Source: Actibacterium lipolyticum
GTDB taxonomy: Bacteria > Pseudomonadota > Alphaproteobacteria > Rhodobacterales > Rhodobacteraceae
Assembly (NCBI RefSeq): GCF_900184935.1
Contig: NZ_FXYE01000004.1
Coordinates: 1-64,000 of the forward strand
Length of the DNA: 64,000 nt
Direction: 5' to 3'
Every line of letters starts with the position of its first letter. Within the stretch, counting starts at the first letter, position 1. A program made the position numbers and the translations under genes. Shown piece by piece: positions 17,225-24,795 of this stretch. The notes under the pieces are model-generated. The model did no database searches, had not been told where the DNA came from, and saw only the letters and a list, made by a program, of their open reading frames with translations.

Positions 17225-18277
17225 CTACCCTAGCAACCTTTCAATATGCTGCATGATGCGACGGGCCGTGTCGGGGTTAACCACCCTGCCCTTCAGGTCG
17301 ATCCGCAGCTTGTCACCCGAGATCTGAGCGCCAAGCGTACCGCCCTTTTTCAACGCCACCTCGTCCAGCGTTGTCACCTGCTGAGGGCGCCCACCCTTCG
17401 ATGGGTCACGGTCAGGCGTTACGCCCGTCAGAGCGGCCTCCAGAAGCCGCCATTCGGCTGTGGGGTCCTGTGGGTCGCCCTCGTCCAGTGCCGCGCGTAA
17501 GCGGGGCTGCTCCCCGGCCCTCAACGCACCGGCCAGCTTCAGGCCCGCCCGTTCAGTCAACGCAGCGGGAAACCGCAACAAATCGCCCAGCCCTTCGTGG
17601 ACCACGGCAAAGCTGCGCACTTTTGACCGTTTTGCCTTTGACGCAGCTTGGAACAACGTATCAACCGCAGCCTCGACAGATGGGAACACCCCCTGCCCGA
17701 CGGACAGAACCGCGATCCGCCCGCGTTCATAATGGCTTAGGTTCGCGCGCACCTCATTCTCTTCGACCATCGAAACATAGGCCGCGGCCCCTGCACCAGC
17801 TTCGCGGAGGAACGCCGGGATATTAGCGAACTCTGGATTGGTAGCCGCCAGCTGGCGAAACGCCTGAACCCGCCGGAAGCCCGAGATTAGTCCAAAACCT
17901 TCGTCTGTCTGCGTCACCTCGATCGGGCTGCGCAAACCGCGTTGTTTGATTGAGGCCACAAGTTCGGCCATCGCTTCGGCATCTTCAACGATCCGGTCGC
18001 GGCGGATGTAATCGGCATCGATCTGATCGAGCGCCACAGGCTGCGCCACCATCCCGGCGGTACTGGCCGCGCGGTAAAGATCGGCATCCGCCTTGTCACG
18101 CGCAGCTTCGGCGCGGTCGGTCACGTTTGCCATGCCAGCAAGGGCCGCAGCCTCGCCCGCGACTTGGGCGATGGGCGGCTTCATGGACTTCGTTTCCAAC
18201 GGTTTCGCGGCGAAACCTTCCTCTAGATCCTGCAGAACCTGCGCATCTGGGGCGGTAAGTCTTTTGCGTTTAGCCAT
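17225..18277 (-). CDS. parB: ParB-family plasmid partition protein
   Basis: 350 residues. ParB/RepB-like: N-terminal half with ALDQIDADYIRRDR, then the nuclease-fold box LVASIKQRGLRSPIEV and GFGLISGFRRVQAF (the GERR-like CTP-binding motif), followed by HTH region YERGRIAVLSVGQGVFPSVEAAV. The C-terminus should dimerise. It binds parS palindromes and works with ParA to segregate the replicon. It overlaps parA by 8 bp, in parA-parB order. One parS-like palindrome lies within its own coding sequence (18202-18216) and another just after its stop. Confidence 0.9.
   Translation of the reverse strand: MAKRKRLTAPDAQVLQDLEEGFAAKPLETKSMKPPIAQVAGEAAALAGMANVTDRAEAARDKADADLYRAASTAGMVAQPVALDQIDADYIRRDRIVEDAEAMAELVASIKQRGLRSPIEVTQTDEGFGLISGFRRVQAFRQLAATNPEFANIPAFLREAGAGAAAYVSMVEENEVRANLSHYERGRIAVLSVGQGVFPSVEAAVDTLFQAASKAKRSKVRSFAVVHEGLGDLLRFPAALTERAGLKLAGALRAGEQPRLRAALDEGDPQDPTAEWRLLEAALTGVTPDRDPSKGGRPQQVTTLDEVALKKGGTLGAQISGDKLRIDLKGRVVNPDTARRIMQHIERLLG
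18202..18216. promoter_or_regulatory. parS-like partition site 2 (inside parB)
   Basis: GTTTCG-CGG-CGAAAC, extended by G and C to 17 bp. It lies within the early parB codons. Confidence 0.75.
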
Positions 18278-19655
18278 CTTCAGACCCTTCCATATTCACA
18301 TCGCGCCACCAGCAGCCGATCAAAAGCTCTTTGAATTCAGCATAGGTGCGATCAAAAGTTTCGCGCCCACGGACGTATGTATCGCGGTTAAAATCGCGAT
18401 AATCCGCTTCGTAAATGCCGTTCACTTGTTCGCCCGCCTGACCGACCAGCGCGGTGTATTCCTGACGATAGGCGTTCATGAAATCACCGAAATAGGCCTG
18501 TATAACGTTGGCCATGTCGGTTTGTTGGGCGGCGTCGAACCGGGTGACAATGGCGCGCACTACATCCCACTCGAACTTCATTTCAGGCAAACCCGCCGCG
18601 CGCAGGGCCGCGTTTTCACCATCTTCGATCGAGGCGAAGGTGGTATAGAGCATGTCGAAAAACCGGCCGGTGGAGTCGAACTCCAGGTACGACGCGCCAA
18701 GGGGCACCAACAGAATATCGGCGGCGGCCAGCGCGTTGATTGTCAGGTAACCAAGGGCAGGGGGCGTATCCAACAGAACGATGTCGTATTCGTCCAACAG
18801 CCCTTCGTCGTTCAAGAAGTTGGTCAACCCATCCCACAGCGGCCAACTGCGCAGACCCATCCGCCAAACGGGTATCTGGAATTCCGCCCAGTAAAGGTTC
18901 AGCTGCGCGCCGATCAGATCAATATTGGGCCAGTGGGTTTTCTGAATGACGTTTCGCGACGAAACCTGAAGCGCCTCTTGAAGGGTTTCATCCAGCGGCA
19001 GTTCGGTCTGACCGCCGGCGCGGCGCACCTCGTTCTCGGCGGTGACGGCTTTCGCGTAATCCTTGGCGATCAGCGGAAAGACTGTGGACCATTCATCTGG
19101 CACCTGACCACCCATGATCGAGGTCATAGAGCCCTGGCTATCAAGGTCGATTACCAGCACCTTGTACCCGTCCAACGCCGCGGACATCGCCAAATGTGCG
19201 GCGGTGCTGGTTTTGCCCACGCCGCCTTTGAAGTTCGCGACGGCCACGACCTTTGCTTGGGCGTCTTTGGGGCGATAGGGCAGATATTCTTTCGTGCTGA
19301 CACCCTCACTGGCGAAGTGATGGCGCAGGATCAAAACCTCTTCCAGAGTGAACCACTTCGAACGACCGTCGCCTTCGCCCTGAGGAAGGTCGGGGTTTGA
19401 TTTCAAAACACGCCGAAGGTGGGCAGGCGCGACAGGGATCAGGTATTTCGTAATCTCCCAAGTCGAGAATTTGCGCAGACGTTTTTTCCCGTCGGGTGCG
19501 TAGCCACGTTTGGTCAGATCGTCCCGGCCCTTTGCACAAAACGCCGCGGCTTTAGCGAATCGCCCAGTATCGATAGGGTCAGGCAAACGCGCAGCGGCAG
19601 CTTCTGGATCAAGGTTCAGATATGGCGGAAGGGTAGGGGTGGGCGGTTTGCTCAT
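18270..19655 (-). CDS. parA: ParA-family partition ATPase with N-terminal DNA-binding extension
   Basis: 461 residues. Residues about 60-140 form a helical region with an HTH-like segment (WEITKYLIPVAPAHLRRVL), typical of type Ia plasmid ParA and RepA proteins that autoregulate. The deviant Walker A is NFKGGVGKTSTAAHLA at about 150-165, followed by VLVIDLDSQGS (A' motif) and DIVLLDTPPALGYLT (Walker B). It drives replicon segregation with ParB and probably represses its own promoter. It is divergent from the rep gene across the origin region. There is no repC fused to this pair, so it is not a RepABC cassette. Confidence 0.92.
   Translation of the reverse strand: MSKPPTPTLPPYLNLDPEAAAARLPDPIDTGRFAKAAAFCAKGRDDLTKRGYAPDGKKRLRKFSTWEITKYLIPVAPAHLRRVLKSNPDLPQGEGDGRSKWFTLEEVLILRHHFASEGVSTKEYLPYRPKDAQAKVVAVANFKGGVGKTSTAAHLAMSAALDGYKVLVIDLDSQGSMTSIMGGQVPDEWSTVFPLIAKDYAKAVTAENEVRRAGGQTELPLDETLQEALQVSSRNVIQKTHWPNIDLIGAQLNLYWAEFQIPVWRMGLRSWPLWDGLTNFLNDEGLLDEYDIVLLDTPPALGYLTINALAAADILLVPLGASYLEFDSTGRFFDMLYTTFASIEDGENAALRAAGLPEMKFEWDVVRAIVTRFDAAQQTDMANVIQAYFGDFMNAYRQEYTALVGQAGEQVNGIYEADYRDFNRDTYVRGRETFDRTYAEFKELLIGCWWRDVNMEGSEDG
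18951..18965. promoter_or_regulatory. parS-like partition site 3 (inside parA)
   Basis: GTTTCG-CGA-CGAAAC within parA: same arms as the other three sites, different 3-bp centre. Confidence 0.7.
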
Positions 19656-19773
19656 TTCCGGCGCCTTATGATATGTGTGGCGAATTCTGTGATATGGCTA
19701 TGAATAGCGAACATCACTTTCTAATTCTACTCTGACTGATGCAGTTTTTGAATTCGGAGCGTGAACAGATTGG

Positions 19774-19788
19774 GTTTCGCCGCGAAAC
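19774..19788. promoter_or_regulatory. parS-like partition site 4 (upstream of parA)
   Basis: GTTTCG-CCG-CGAAAC, 119 bp upstream of the parA start. It is identical to site 1 and could serve both as centromere and as operator. Confidence 0.8.
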
Positions 19789-20181
19789 TGTATCTCAGAT
19801 GAAATAAGACACACCCATAAACTGTTTTATTTATTTAGTTATCTTTCAAGAATTTGGCTTAGAAAAAATATTTTTTTTCAATAGGTTACGTGCTATTGGG
19901 GACCTGAATACAGGCGGTTGGGTGCCAATATACGGTCTTAATGGTACCTGCTTACAGGGGCAAAGGTACCTGTAAGCAGGATTGAGGGAACCGATTCGCA
20001 GTAGGCCTAAAACCGTCCGAATTTCCGCTGTTTCATGTCGATTTCGGCTGCTTTTACCCCTGAAAACCATCGTTTCGCGCCCCGTTTTGGGCATGAACCT
20101 GTGCAAACCGTCGCTTAGGTACCCAGTTACAGGATGCCGAATGGAACCCGAAAAAACTTTCATAAAGGTACCTTTTGTGCG
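19789..20181. other. Candidate replication origin with iteron-like elements
   Basis: Non-coding gap between divergent parA and rep. An AT-rich tract (about 19797-19885) is followed by elements of form CCTGnnTACAGG: 19903-19914, 19947-19958, its exact inverse CCTGTAAGCAGG at 19969-19980, and a degenerate copy at 20122-20133. GGTA precedes the 19947 and 19969 copies, and GGTACC also starts the 20122 element and recurs at 20167. Rep_3 initiators bind iterons in such a position. Confidence 0.65.
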
Positions 20182-21465
20182 ATGACTCGCACCCAGAGCA
20201 GACAAGAAAACACAATGGCCCAGGCGACCATAGATCCAGATCAGCTTACCGGCGCGTTGCGTCGCGATACCGTGCGAAAGAATGTCGCCGCGATCCACAT
20301 AAGTGGCAAGCTGACATTGCTTCAGCGCAAGCTGTCTAATGTGCTGTTGCTGAATGCCTATGACACGCTCACCAGCGCCGCCAGCCACACGATCGACGCG
20401 CGGACCTTGGCGATGATGGTCGGCTATAACTCTAACGACATGGACACATTGCGGGCCAGCCTGCGCGCCTTGGCCGAAACCGTGGCCGAATGGGATATGT
20501 TGGATGAGGACGGCCGACAGGAATGGGGCGTTTCTTCGTTGCTGTCATTTGCCAAGCTGAAGGCGGGCGTCTGCGAATATGCGTATTCGCCGGCTTTGGC
20601 GCAAAAACTGCATGACCCCAAGATTTACGCGCTGATCAATGTGCATATTCAGCGCAATTTTACCTCGGGCCACGGGCTGGCGCTGTATGAGAACTGCTAT
20701 CGCTTTGTGCGGACTGGTTCGACGGGCTGGTGGACCTTAGAGGTGTTTCGCAAGCTGATGGGTGTTGAGGGCAGCAGCTATTACGAAAGCTACAAGCAAC
20801 TTAACGCCAAGATCATTAAGCCAGCGGTGGCCGAGGTTAACAAGAACTCCGACATTCTGATCACACCAGAGGTGCGCAAGAAGGGCAGGGCGGTGTCTGA
20901 CATCCGCTTTCTGATATCTGAAAACCCGCAGCTGGCCATGTTCAACATTGATGACAGCGACGGGTTGCGGAATTCCGATGTCTACAAATCGTTGATAGGG
21001 CAGGGGGTGTCGGACCGGCTTGTACGGCAGTGGATTGCCGAGCATGGCGAAGACTATGTCGCCGAAAAGCTGACTTATGTGTCTCAGCAAAAAGACGTGA
21101 AATCGCCCGCAAATTACCTGTCGGTGGCAATCCGTGAGGATTATAAACCGCGTGTGGACCCGGAACCCAGCCCAGAGGCGATTGAACAGGCTGAAAAGCG
21201 GTGGGTAGAGCAGCAAATCGAAGATCAAGAGTTCGACGCGCGCCAAGCCGAACGTGTCGAACGCGCCCGCAAGTTTGCTATCGTTGCTGATCTGGTCGCG
21301 CAGCGAAACCCAACGCAAAGGGATGCCGACAAGCGCCTGTTTGTCGCCTCGTTAGATGACGAGCTTTCGCGGGCAGAGTTTCGCACCTTTGGCTGGACAT
21401 CTGCATTGAATGCCTCAGCAATCTTCGCGTTCTGGGAAGAGCTTATCCCCGGAGCATTTGACTAG
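20182..21465 (+). CDS. Plasmid replication initiator (Rep_3/RepB-type)
   Basis: 427 residues from ATG 20182; ATG 20215 is an equally possible start, and an in-frame ATG at 20134 lies among the iteron-like repeats. The double winged-helix Rep_3 pattern is clear: GKLTLLQRKLSNVLLLNAYDTL, then a second WH region WTLEVFRKLMGVEGSSYYESYKQLNAKIIKPAVAEVNKNSDI with VRKKGRAVSDIRF. The C-terminal third is acidic and helical. It should bind the upstream repeats and melt the AT-rich tract. Divergence from parAB and the convergent recombinase 5 bp beyond its stop complete a plasmid backbone. Confidence 0.85.
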   Translation: MTRTQSRQENTMAQATIDPDQLTGALRRDTVRKNVAAIHISGKLTLLQRKLSNVLLLNAYDTLTSAASHTIDARTLAMMVGYNSNDMDTLRASLRALAETVAEWDMLDEDGRQEWGVSSLLSFAKLKAGVCEYAYSPALAQKLHDPKIYALINVHIQRNFTSGHGLALYENCYRFVRTGSTGWWTLEVFRKLMGVEGSSYYESYKQLNAKIIKPAVAEVNKNSDILITPEVRKKGRAVSDIRFLISENPQLAMFNIDDSDGLRNSDVYKSLIGQGVSDRLVRQWIAEHGEDYVAEKLTYVSQQKDVKSPANYLSVAIREDYKPRVDPEPSPEAIEQAEKRWVEQQIEDQEFDARQAERVERARKFAIVADLVAQRNPTQRDADKRLFVASLDDELSRAEFRTFGWTSALNASAIFAFWEELIPGAFD

Positions 21466-21470
21466 CCGCG

Positions 21471-22541
21471 CTATAACCCGGCTGCTTTGGTCAGGTTTAC
21501 GCGAAACTTGTCGCGGCGGCGTTGATATTTCCGGGTCATTTCGGCGGACGCATGGCCAAGCTGTTTCTGAACGTAACGTTCGTCTACTTCCGCGCTGCTT
21601 GCCAGACCGGCGCGCAAAGAATGCCCCGAATACAGTGCAAGGCGTTCTTTTTCGGGCAGATCAGGCCGTAGGCCCGCGTCCAAGACCGTTTGTTTGATAA
21701 GCCGCGCGACGTGCTTGTCCGACAGGCGGGCGTCCAGCACGTGTTTGTTGTCGCGTGATGTGCGGCGGAATATCGGGCCAAAGTCGATTTTGGAAAAGTG
21801 CAGCCATTGTTCCAATGCACGCACCGGGCAAGATTGGTCGCTGCTGCCCCGCCCGATTTCAACCTCGCGCCAGCCGGTTTTACCCCGCAACGTAAGCAGC
21901 GCTCCGTTGTCTTCGATCGCCATCCAACCGCCGCTCTCTGGCGTGTCGTCGCGCCCATGATCCAAGCTGACAATTTCCGAACGGCGCAGCCCCCCTGCGT
22001 AGCCAACCAACAAAATAGCTCGGTCGCGCAATCCGCGTAGGTCGAAGGTCAGGGTGGCCACCATCGCAAGAATGTCTTCGGTCATCACGGCCTCTTTTTG
22101 CAGGGGCGGGCGGGCATGCTTGCGACGAATACCGGCAAGTATCGTGGCGATGTGGCGATCCTTGCGGTTCAGAGTGAACCCGCGCTGTTGATAATGCCAA
22201 GAAAGGCCGGACAGTCGCCGCTCGATTGTCGCAACTGAAAGAGCAGCAGAGCCATCGGCCGGCGCCGCACAGTTGGCAATATAAAGCCCGATCAGTTCGG
22301 GCGAGGGTGGCAGAGCATTTGCGCCGCGCCTGCGGCACCAACTGGCAAAATGAGCCCAGTCTTTCTTGTAGGCTTTGTTGGTGTTTTCGGCCGTCGATTG
22401 TTGAGCATAATCACGGGCGGTTTCCACAAGGCGGTCCAGCGTGCCGGAGCCCGCTAGGTCTGCGGGAACTGTTACGGCGTTGTCGCCTTCCGTGGCAACG
22501 TGGGAGGTGTCAGGGTGTGACTTGTCGGTCTTTTGGGCCAT
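21471..22541 (-). CDS. Tyrosine recombinase (phage-integrase family), probable replicon resolvase
   Basis: 356 residues. N-terminal SAM-like core-binding domain about 30-150 (NTNKAYKKDWAHFASWCRRR), then the catalytic domain with Arg in GGLRRSEIVSLD, His-x-x-Arg in GHSLRAGLA, His in QLGHASAEMT and the nucleophile Tyr in RKYQRR. Enzymes of this kind beside plasmid rep genes usually resolve multimers. A core-site-like inverted repeat lies about 20 bp upstream of its start. Integrase function for a mobile element is the alternative, but no attachment repeats or cargo are seen. Confidence 0.88.
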   Translation of the reverse strand: MAQKTDKSHPDTSHVATEGDNAVTVPADLAGSGTLDRLVETARDYAQQSTAENTNKAYKKDWAHFASWCRRRGANALPPSPELIGLYIANCAAPADGSAALSVATIERRLSGLSWHYQQRGFTLNRKDRHIATILAGIRRKHARPPLQKEAVMTEDILAMVATLTFDLRGLRDRAILLVGYAGGLRRSEIVSLDHGRDDTPESGGWMAIEDNGALLTLRGKTGWREVEIGRGSSDQSCPVRALEQWLHFSKIDFGPIFRRTSRDNKHVLDARLSDKHVARLIKQTVLDAGLRPDLPEKERLALYSGHSLRAGLASSAEVDERYVQKQLGHASAEMTRKYQRRRDKFRVNLTKAAGL

Positions 22542-22560
22542 ATCTTCATATATAATCCTG

Positions 22561-22593
22561 TTGCGTCCGATAATGCAAAGTTATTGGACATAA
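22561..22593. promoter_or_regulatory. Candidate recombinase core site
   Basis: Arms 22561-22573 (TTGCGTCCGATAA) and 22581-22593 are inverted with 10 of 13 matches, including GTCC and ATAA, around a 7-bp spacer TGCAAAG. This geometry is that of a Xer/tyrosine-recombinase crossover site. A separate perfect palindrome ATATCTGCAGATAT follows at 22594-22607. Confidence 0.45.
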
Positions 22594-22759
22594 ATATCTG
22601 CAGATATGTGCGGCGGTTATACGCCTATATTTACTCACAAGCGCCGCTAGTGTTTGGCGGAGTTCGCGCGAATACGACCGCCAAAACTGCGGGAAACTTT
22701 GGGCACCAACCGATTGCGGCGTCGGATCACCCCTCGGGGGGCAAGCGTTTGATTGCGTC

Positions 22760-23251
22760 GTGTTTTTGTCAGGAGAGGGACCGCTGCCGGTAGATGATGT
22801 GCCGCTTGATCCTCTGGGGGTAGAGCGTTGTTTAGTACGACAAAAAATTTACCTGAACGAAAGGATCGACAACCAGCTAAGCTGGTATGCCTATAAGGCA
22901 CGAAGCAACAAAAGCGTTTCGCGCATTTTTGTTGTAATGATCGGCACTGGTTATGGCTTGGCCATCCTTTCGGCAGTCGGACAATTGGCCTTTCCGGTTG
23001 TGGGCAAAACCATCTTATGGGCGTCCGAGCCACTCCTTGTTCTTGCTGCAAGCCTTTTGGGCTATGCGCAGGCAAAGCGGTATTCAGAGCTTTCAGCGTC
23101 TTACAGTTTGACCGCCCTAGAGATTCAAAAGCTAAAGAGCCAGTTCGAAGAAGTTTCCAACGCACGGGAGCTTGCGGAGTTCGTAGCCGAAGCAGAATCT
23201 GCGTTCTCTCGGGAACACACCCAATGGATTGCGCGTATTTCTCATAAATAA
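22760..23251 (+). CDS. SLATT/DUF4231-like two-transmembrane protein
   Basis: Up to 163 residues. The start is unclear: GTG 22760 gives the longest frame, while AGGAGAG at 22771-22777 could serve CTG 22784 or GTG 22799. Pattern: helix ERIDNQLSWYAYKARSNKS, TM1 (about 55-75, FVVMIGTGYGLAILSAVGQL), TM2 (about 84-100, ILWASEPLLVLAASLLGYAQ), then an amphipathic region with YSELSASYSLTALEIQ and the conserved ending FSREHTQWI. This fits the SLATT membrane-effector superfamily, predicted pore formers in conflict systems. No sensor or nucleotide-synthase partner is adjacent. Confidence 0.65.
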   Translation: MFLSGEGPLPVDDVPLDPLGVERCLVRQKIYLNERIDNQLSWYAYKARSNKSVSRIFVVMIGTGYGLAILSAVGQLAFPVVGKTILWASEPLLVLAASLLGYAQAKRYSELSASYSLTALEIQKLKSQFEEVSNARELAEFVAEAESAFSREHTQWIARISHK

Positions 23252-23270
23252 CGGCTCCAATTTATGGGTT

Positions 23271-23287
23271 CCGTGGGTAAGCCACGG
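23271..23287. terminator. Weak hairpin after the SLATT-like gene
   Basis: CCGTGG-GTAAG-CCACGG, a 6-bp stem 20 bp beyond the stop. No T-run follows, so a terminator role is only possible. Confidence 0.25.
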
Positions 23288-23354
23288 CTTCGCCAACGTC
23301 GGCGACAGCCTCAGCCAACTTGGTGACAAGGCATGGCGGCTTTCAATCCAGACC

Positions 23355-23654
23355 TCAGGTGTTTTCCTGGGTGACAGTCCAGCTTAGGCCGGTAAAGTTC
23401 TCGCGGTGGGCGAAGGTCACAAGGTGAGAGTCGATGACGTATTTGGCCAAGATTATTCCTTCGGGGTCTTGTCCAGTCAGGTGAAAAGAAATGCCTTCAG
23501 CGTCAGCCTTTATCAGCGCAGGACCCGATGACAATTCGCATTCGCCCTGCTGTGCGTCATAGGTGACATCCACCTTGTGAGAGAAATGTTTGCACAGTTG
23601 TTGTAGGTATTTGGACCCATTCGATGTCTTGTAAACTGACTTAGCGGCGTACAC
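23355..23654 (-). CDS. DUF2218-family protein
   Basis: 99 residues from GTG 23654, with AGGAAAGGG just upstream. The DUF2218 pattern is recognisable: SKYLQQLCKHFSHKVDV at 14-30, a central strand region with ADAEGISFHLTG, and the ending HLVTFAHRENFTGLSW. DUF2218 proteins are small, of unknown biochemical function, and often lie near siderophore or iron-uptake genes. That fits the TonB receptor and ABC importer that follow. It lies 100 bp downstream of the IclR gene on the same strand, so the two may be cotranscribed. Confidence 0.75.
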   Translation of the reverse strand: MYAAKSVYKTSNGSKYLQQLCKHFSHKVDVTYDAQQGECELSSGPALIKADAEGISFHLTGQDPEGIILAKYVIDSHLVTFAHRENFTGLSWTVTQENT

Positions 23655-23754
23655 GGCAGCCCTTTCCTGAATATTTTTGTCGGATAATGCATTGGTGCCC
23701 CCCTGACATCAAGCCGCCATTAAGGCATCAGCCATGCAGAAGAAGGCCGGGTGG

Positions 23755-24555
23755 TCAGTTGGCATCAAAACCTTGAAACGGGGTCGTTCCGCCGGTTTCT
23801 TGTGCCACCGCTAACGCGGCCTGAAGGAGCGCCTTCTGGTCGCCAGCGTTTTGGCCCAGATTGGCGACGGTGGTCATCACGCACGCAATCTCTTGCTGGG
23901 CGTCGAATACCGGGACAGCCTGCCCGGTCACATGGGGCAACAGGTGGTTCGACATTTCGGCGTGGCCAGTGGCGCGGATGTTAGCCAGCACGTCGTCATG
24001 CGGGGGCGCTCCGCGAAAATGTTCCGGCTGCATTTGCCGCGCCGCATCCACGCGAGCGGCTGGCAAAAAGGCCTGAAACACCAGCCCGCATGCGGTGTTG
24101 TCCAGCGGCAGAACATCCCCCAGCGCGACAGAGTTGACCGAGAAAAAGGCGCTGCGATACCAGCGGACCAGCGTGGGGCCGCGCTCTGTCCAGATAGCGA
24201 CGCCGCCACTGGCAGCACTGTTGCCCGTCAAGCTTTTCATATGGGCGGCAGCAATTTCAACGGGGTCGATGCGGCGCAGGGCGGCGATCCCAACGTTTAG
24301 GGCGGCGGGGCCTAGATCGTACAGCCCGCTAACAGGATCTTGCGCGGCCAGCTGTTCCTTCACCAAACTTTGCAGATAGCGGTGCGCGCTGGAGGCACCG
24401 GTATCGGTCCGGCGCGCGATCACACCAAGGGCCAGCGGTTCTTCTGCATTGGCGAGGACGTTCAAGAAGCGCGCCGCGATGGCGACCGACTGGATCATAC
24501 CAGTGCGTTTTTCGGCCGGCTGGCTGTGGTCTGGCGTGGTCTTCTTGGCGTTCAT
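23755..24555 (-). CDS. IclR-family transcriptional regulator of the metal-chelate island
   Basis: 266 residues from ATG 24555 (GAGG 6 bases upstream). Winged HTH about 20-85 (IQSVAIAARFLNVLANAEEPLALGVIARRTDTGASSAHRYLQSL in two overlapping helices), then the GAF-like effector domain with GLVFQAFLPAARVDA and VFDAQQEIACVMTTV. It is transcribed divergently from the TonB receptor, so it probably controls it. IclR regulators normally sense small organic acids rather than iron, hinting that the ligand itself, not the metal, is the signal. Terminator and inducer are unknown. Confidence 0.85.
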   Translation of the reverse strand: MNAKKTTPDHSQPAEKRTGMIQSVAIAARFLNVLANAEEPLALGVIARRTDTGASSAHRYLQSLVKEQLAAQDPVSGLYDLGPAALNVGIAALRRIDPVEIAAAHMKSLTGNSAASGGVAIWTERGPTLVRWYRSAFFSVNSVALGDVLPLDNTACGLVFQAFLPAARVDAARQMQPEHFRGAPPHDDVLANIRATGHAEMSNHLLPHVTGQAVPVFDAQQEIACVMTTVANLGQNAGDQKALLQAALAVAQETGGTTPFQGFDAN

Positions 24556-24660
24556 GTGCAGCCTCGGGTTGAGGATTGGGGACGGCTATGCGCTGCTAAC
24601 GAGCAAGTCACTGAATAATAGGGTCACAGTAACCTAAGAAACCCGCTGACTGGTTGTAAA

Positions 24661-24685
24661 GTGGAAAGCATTCTGTATAGTGGAA
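24661..24685. promoter_or_regulatory. Possible IclR-binding repeats
   Basis: GTGGAA occurs at 24661-24666 and 24680-24685 in the gap between the IclR gene and the TonB receptor. GTGGAAAGC, the first copy extended, also precedes the other IclR gene at about 43169. Suggestive only. Confidence 0.3.
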
Positions 24686-24795
24686 TCGCGCCGCCAACAG
24701 GCATCGGAACACGTTCCTTTTTCTGTGATGGTGGGACAAACACCGGCAGCAAGCGGAACACGCCAGCCAGCCTTTAAAACTGGTTAGGTGAGAAA

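Noticed and set aside
18093-19400. 435-residue plus-strand frame opposite parA
   Set aside because: Antisense of parA, which has full Walker motifs.
17225-21465. RepABC cassette
   Set aside because: parA-parB are present, but the initiator is divergent and of Rep_3 type, not a co-directional repC.
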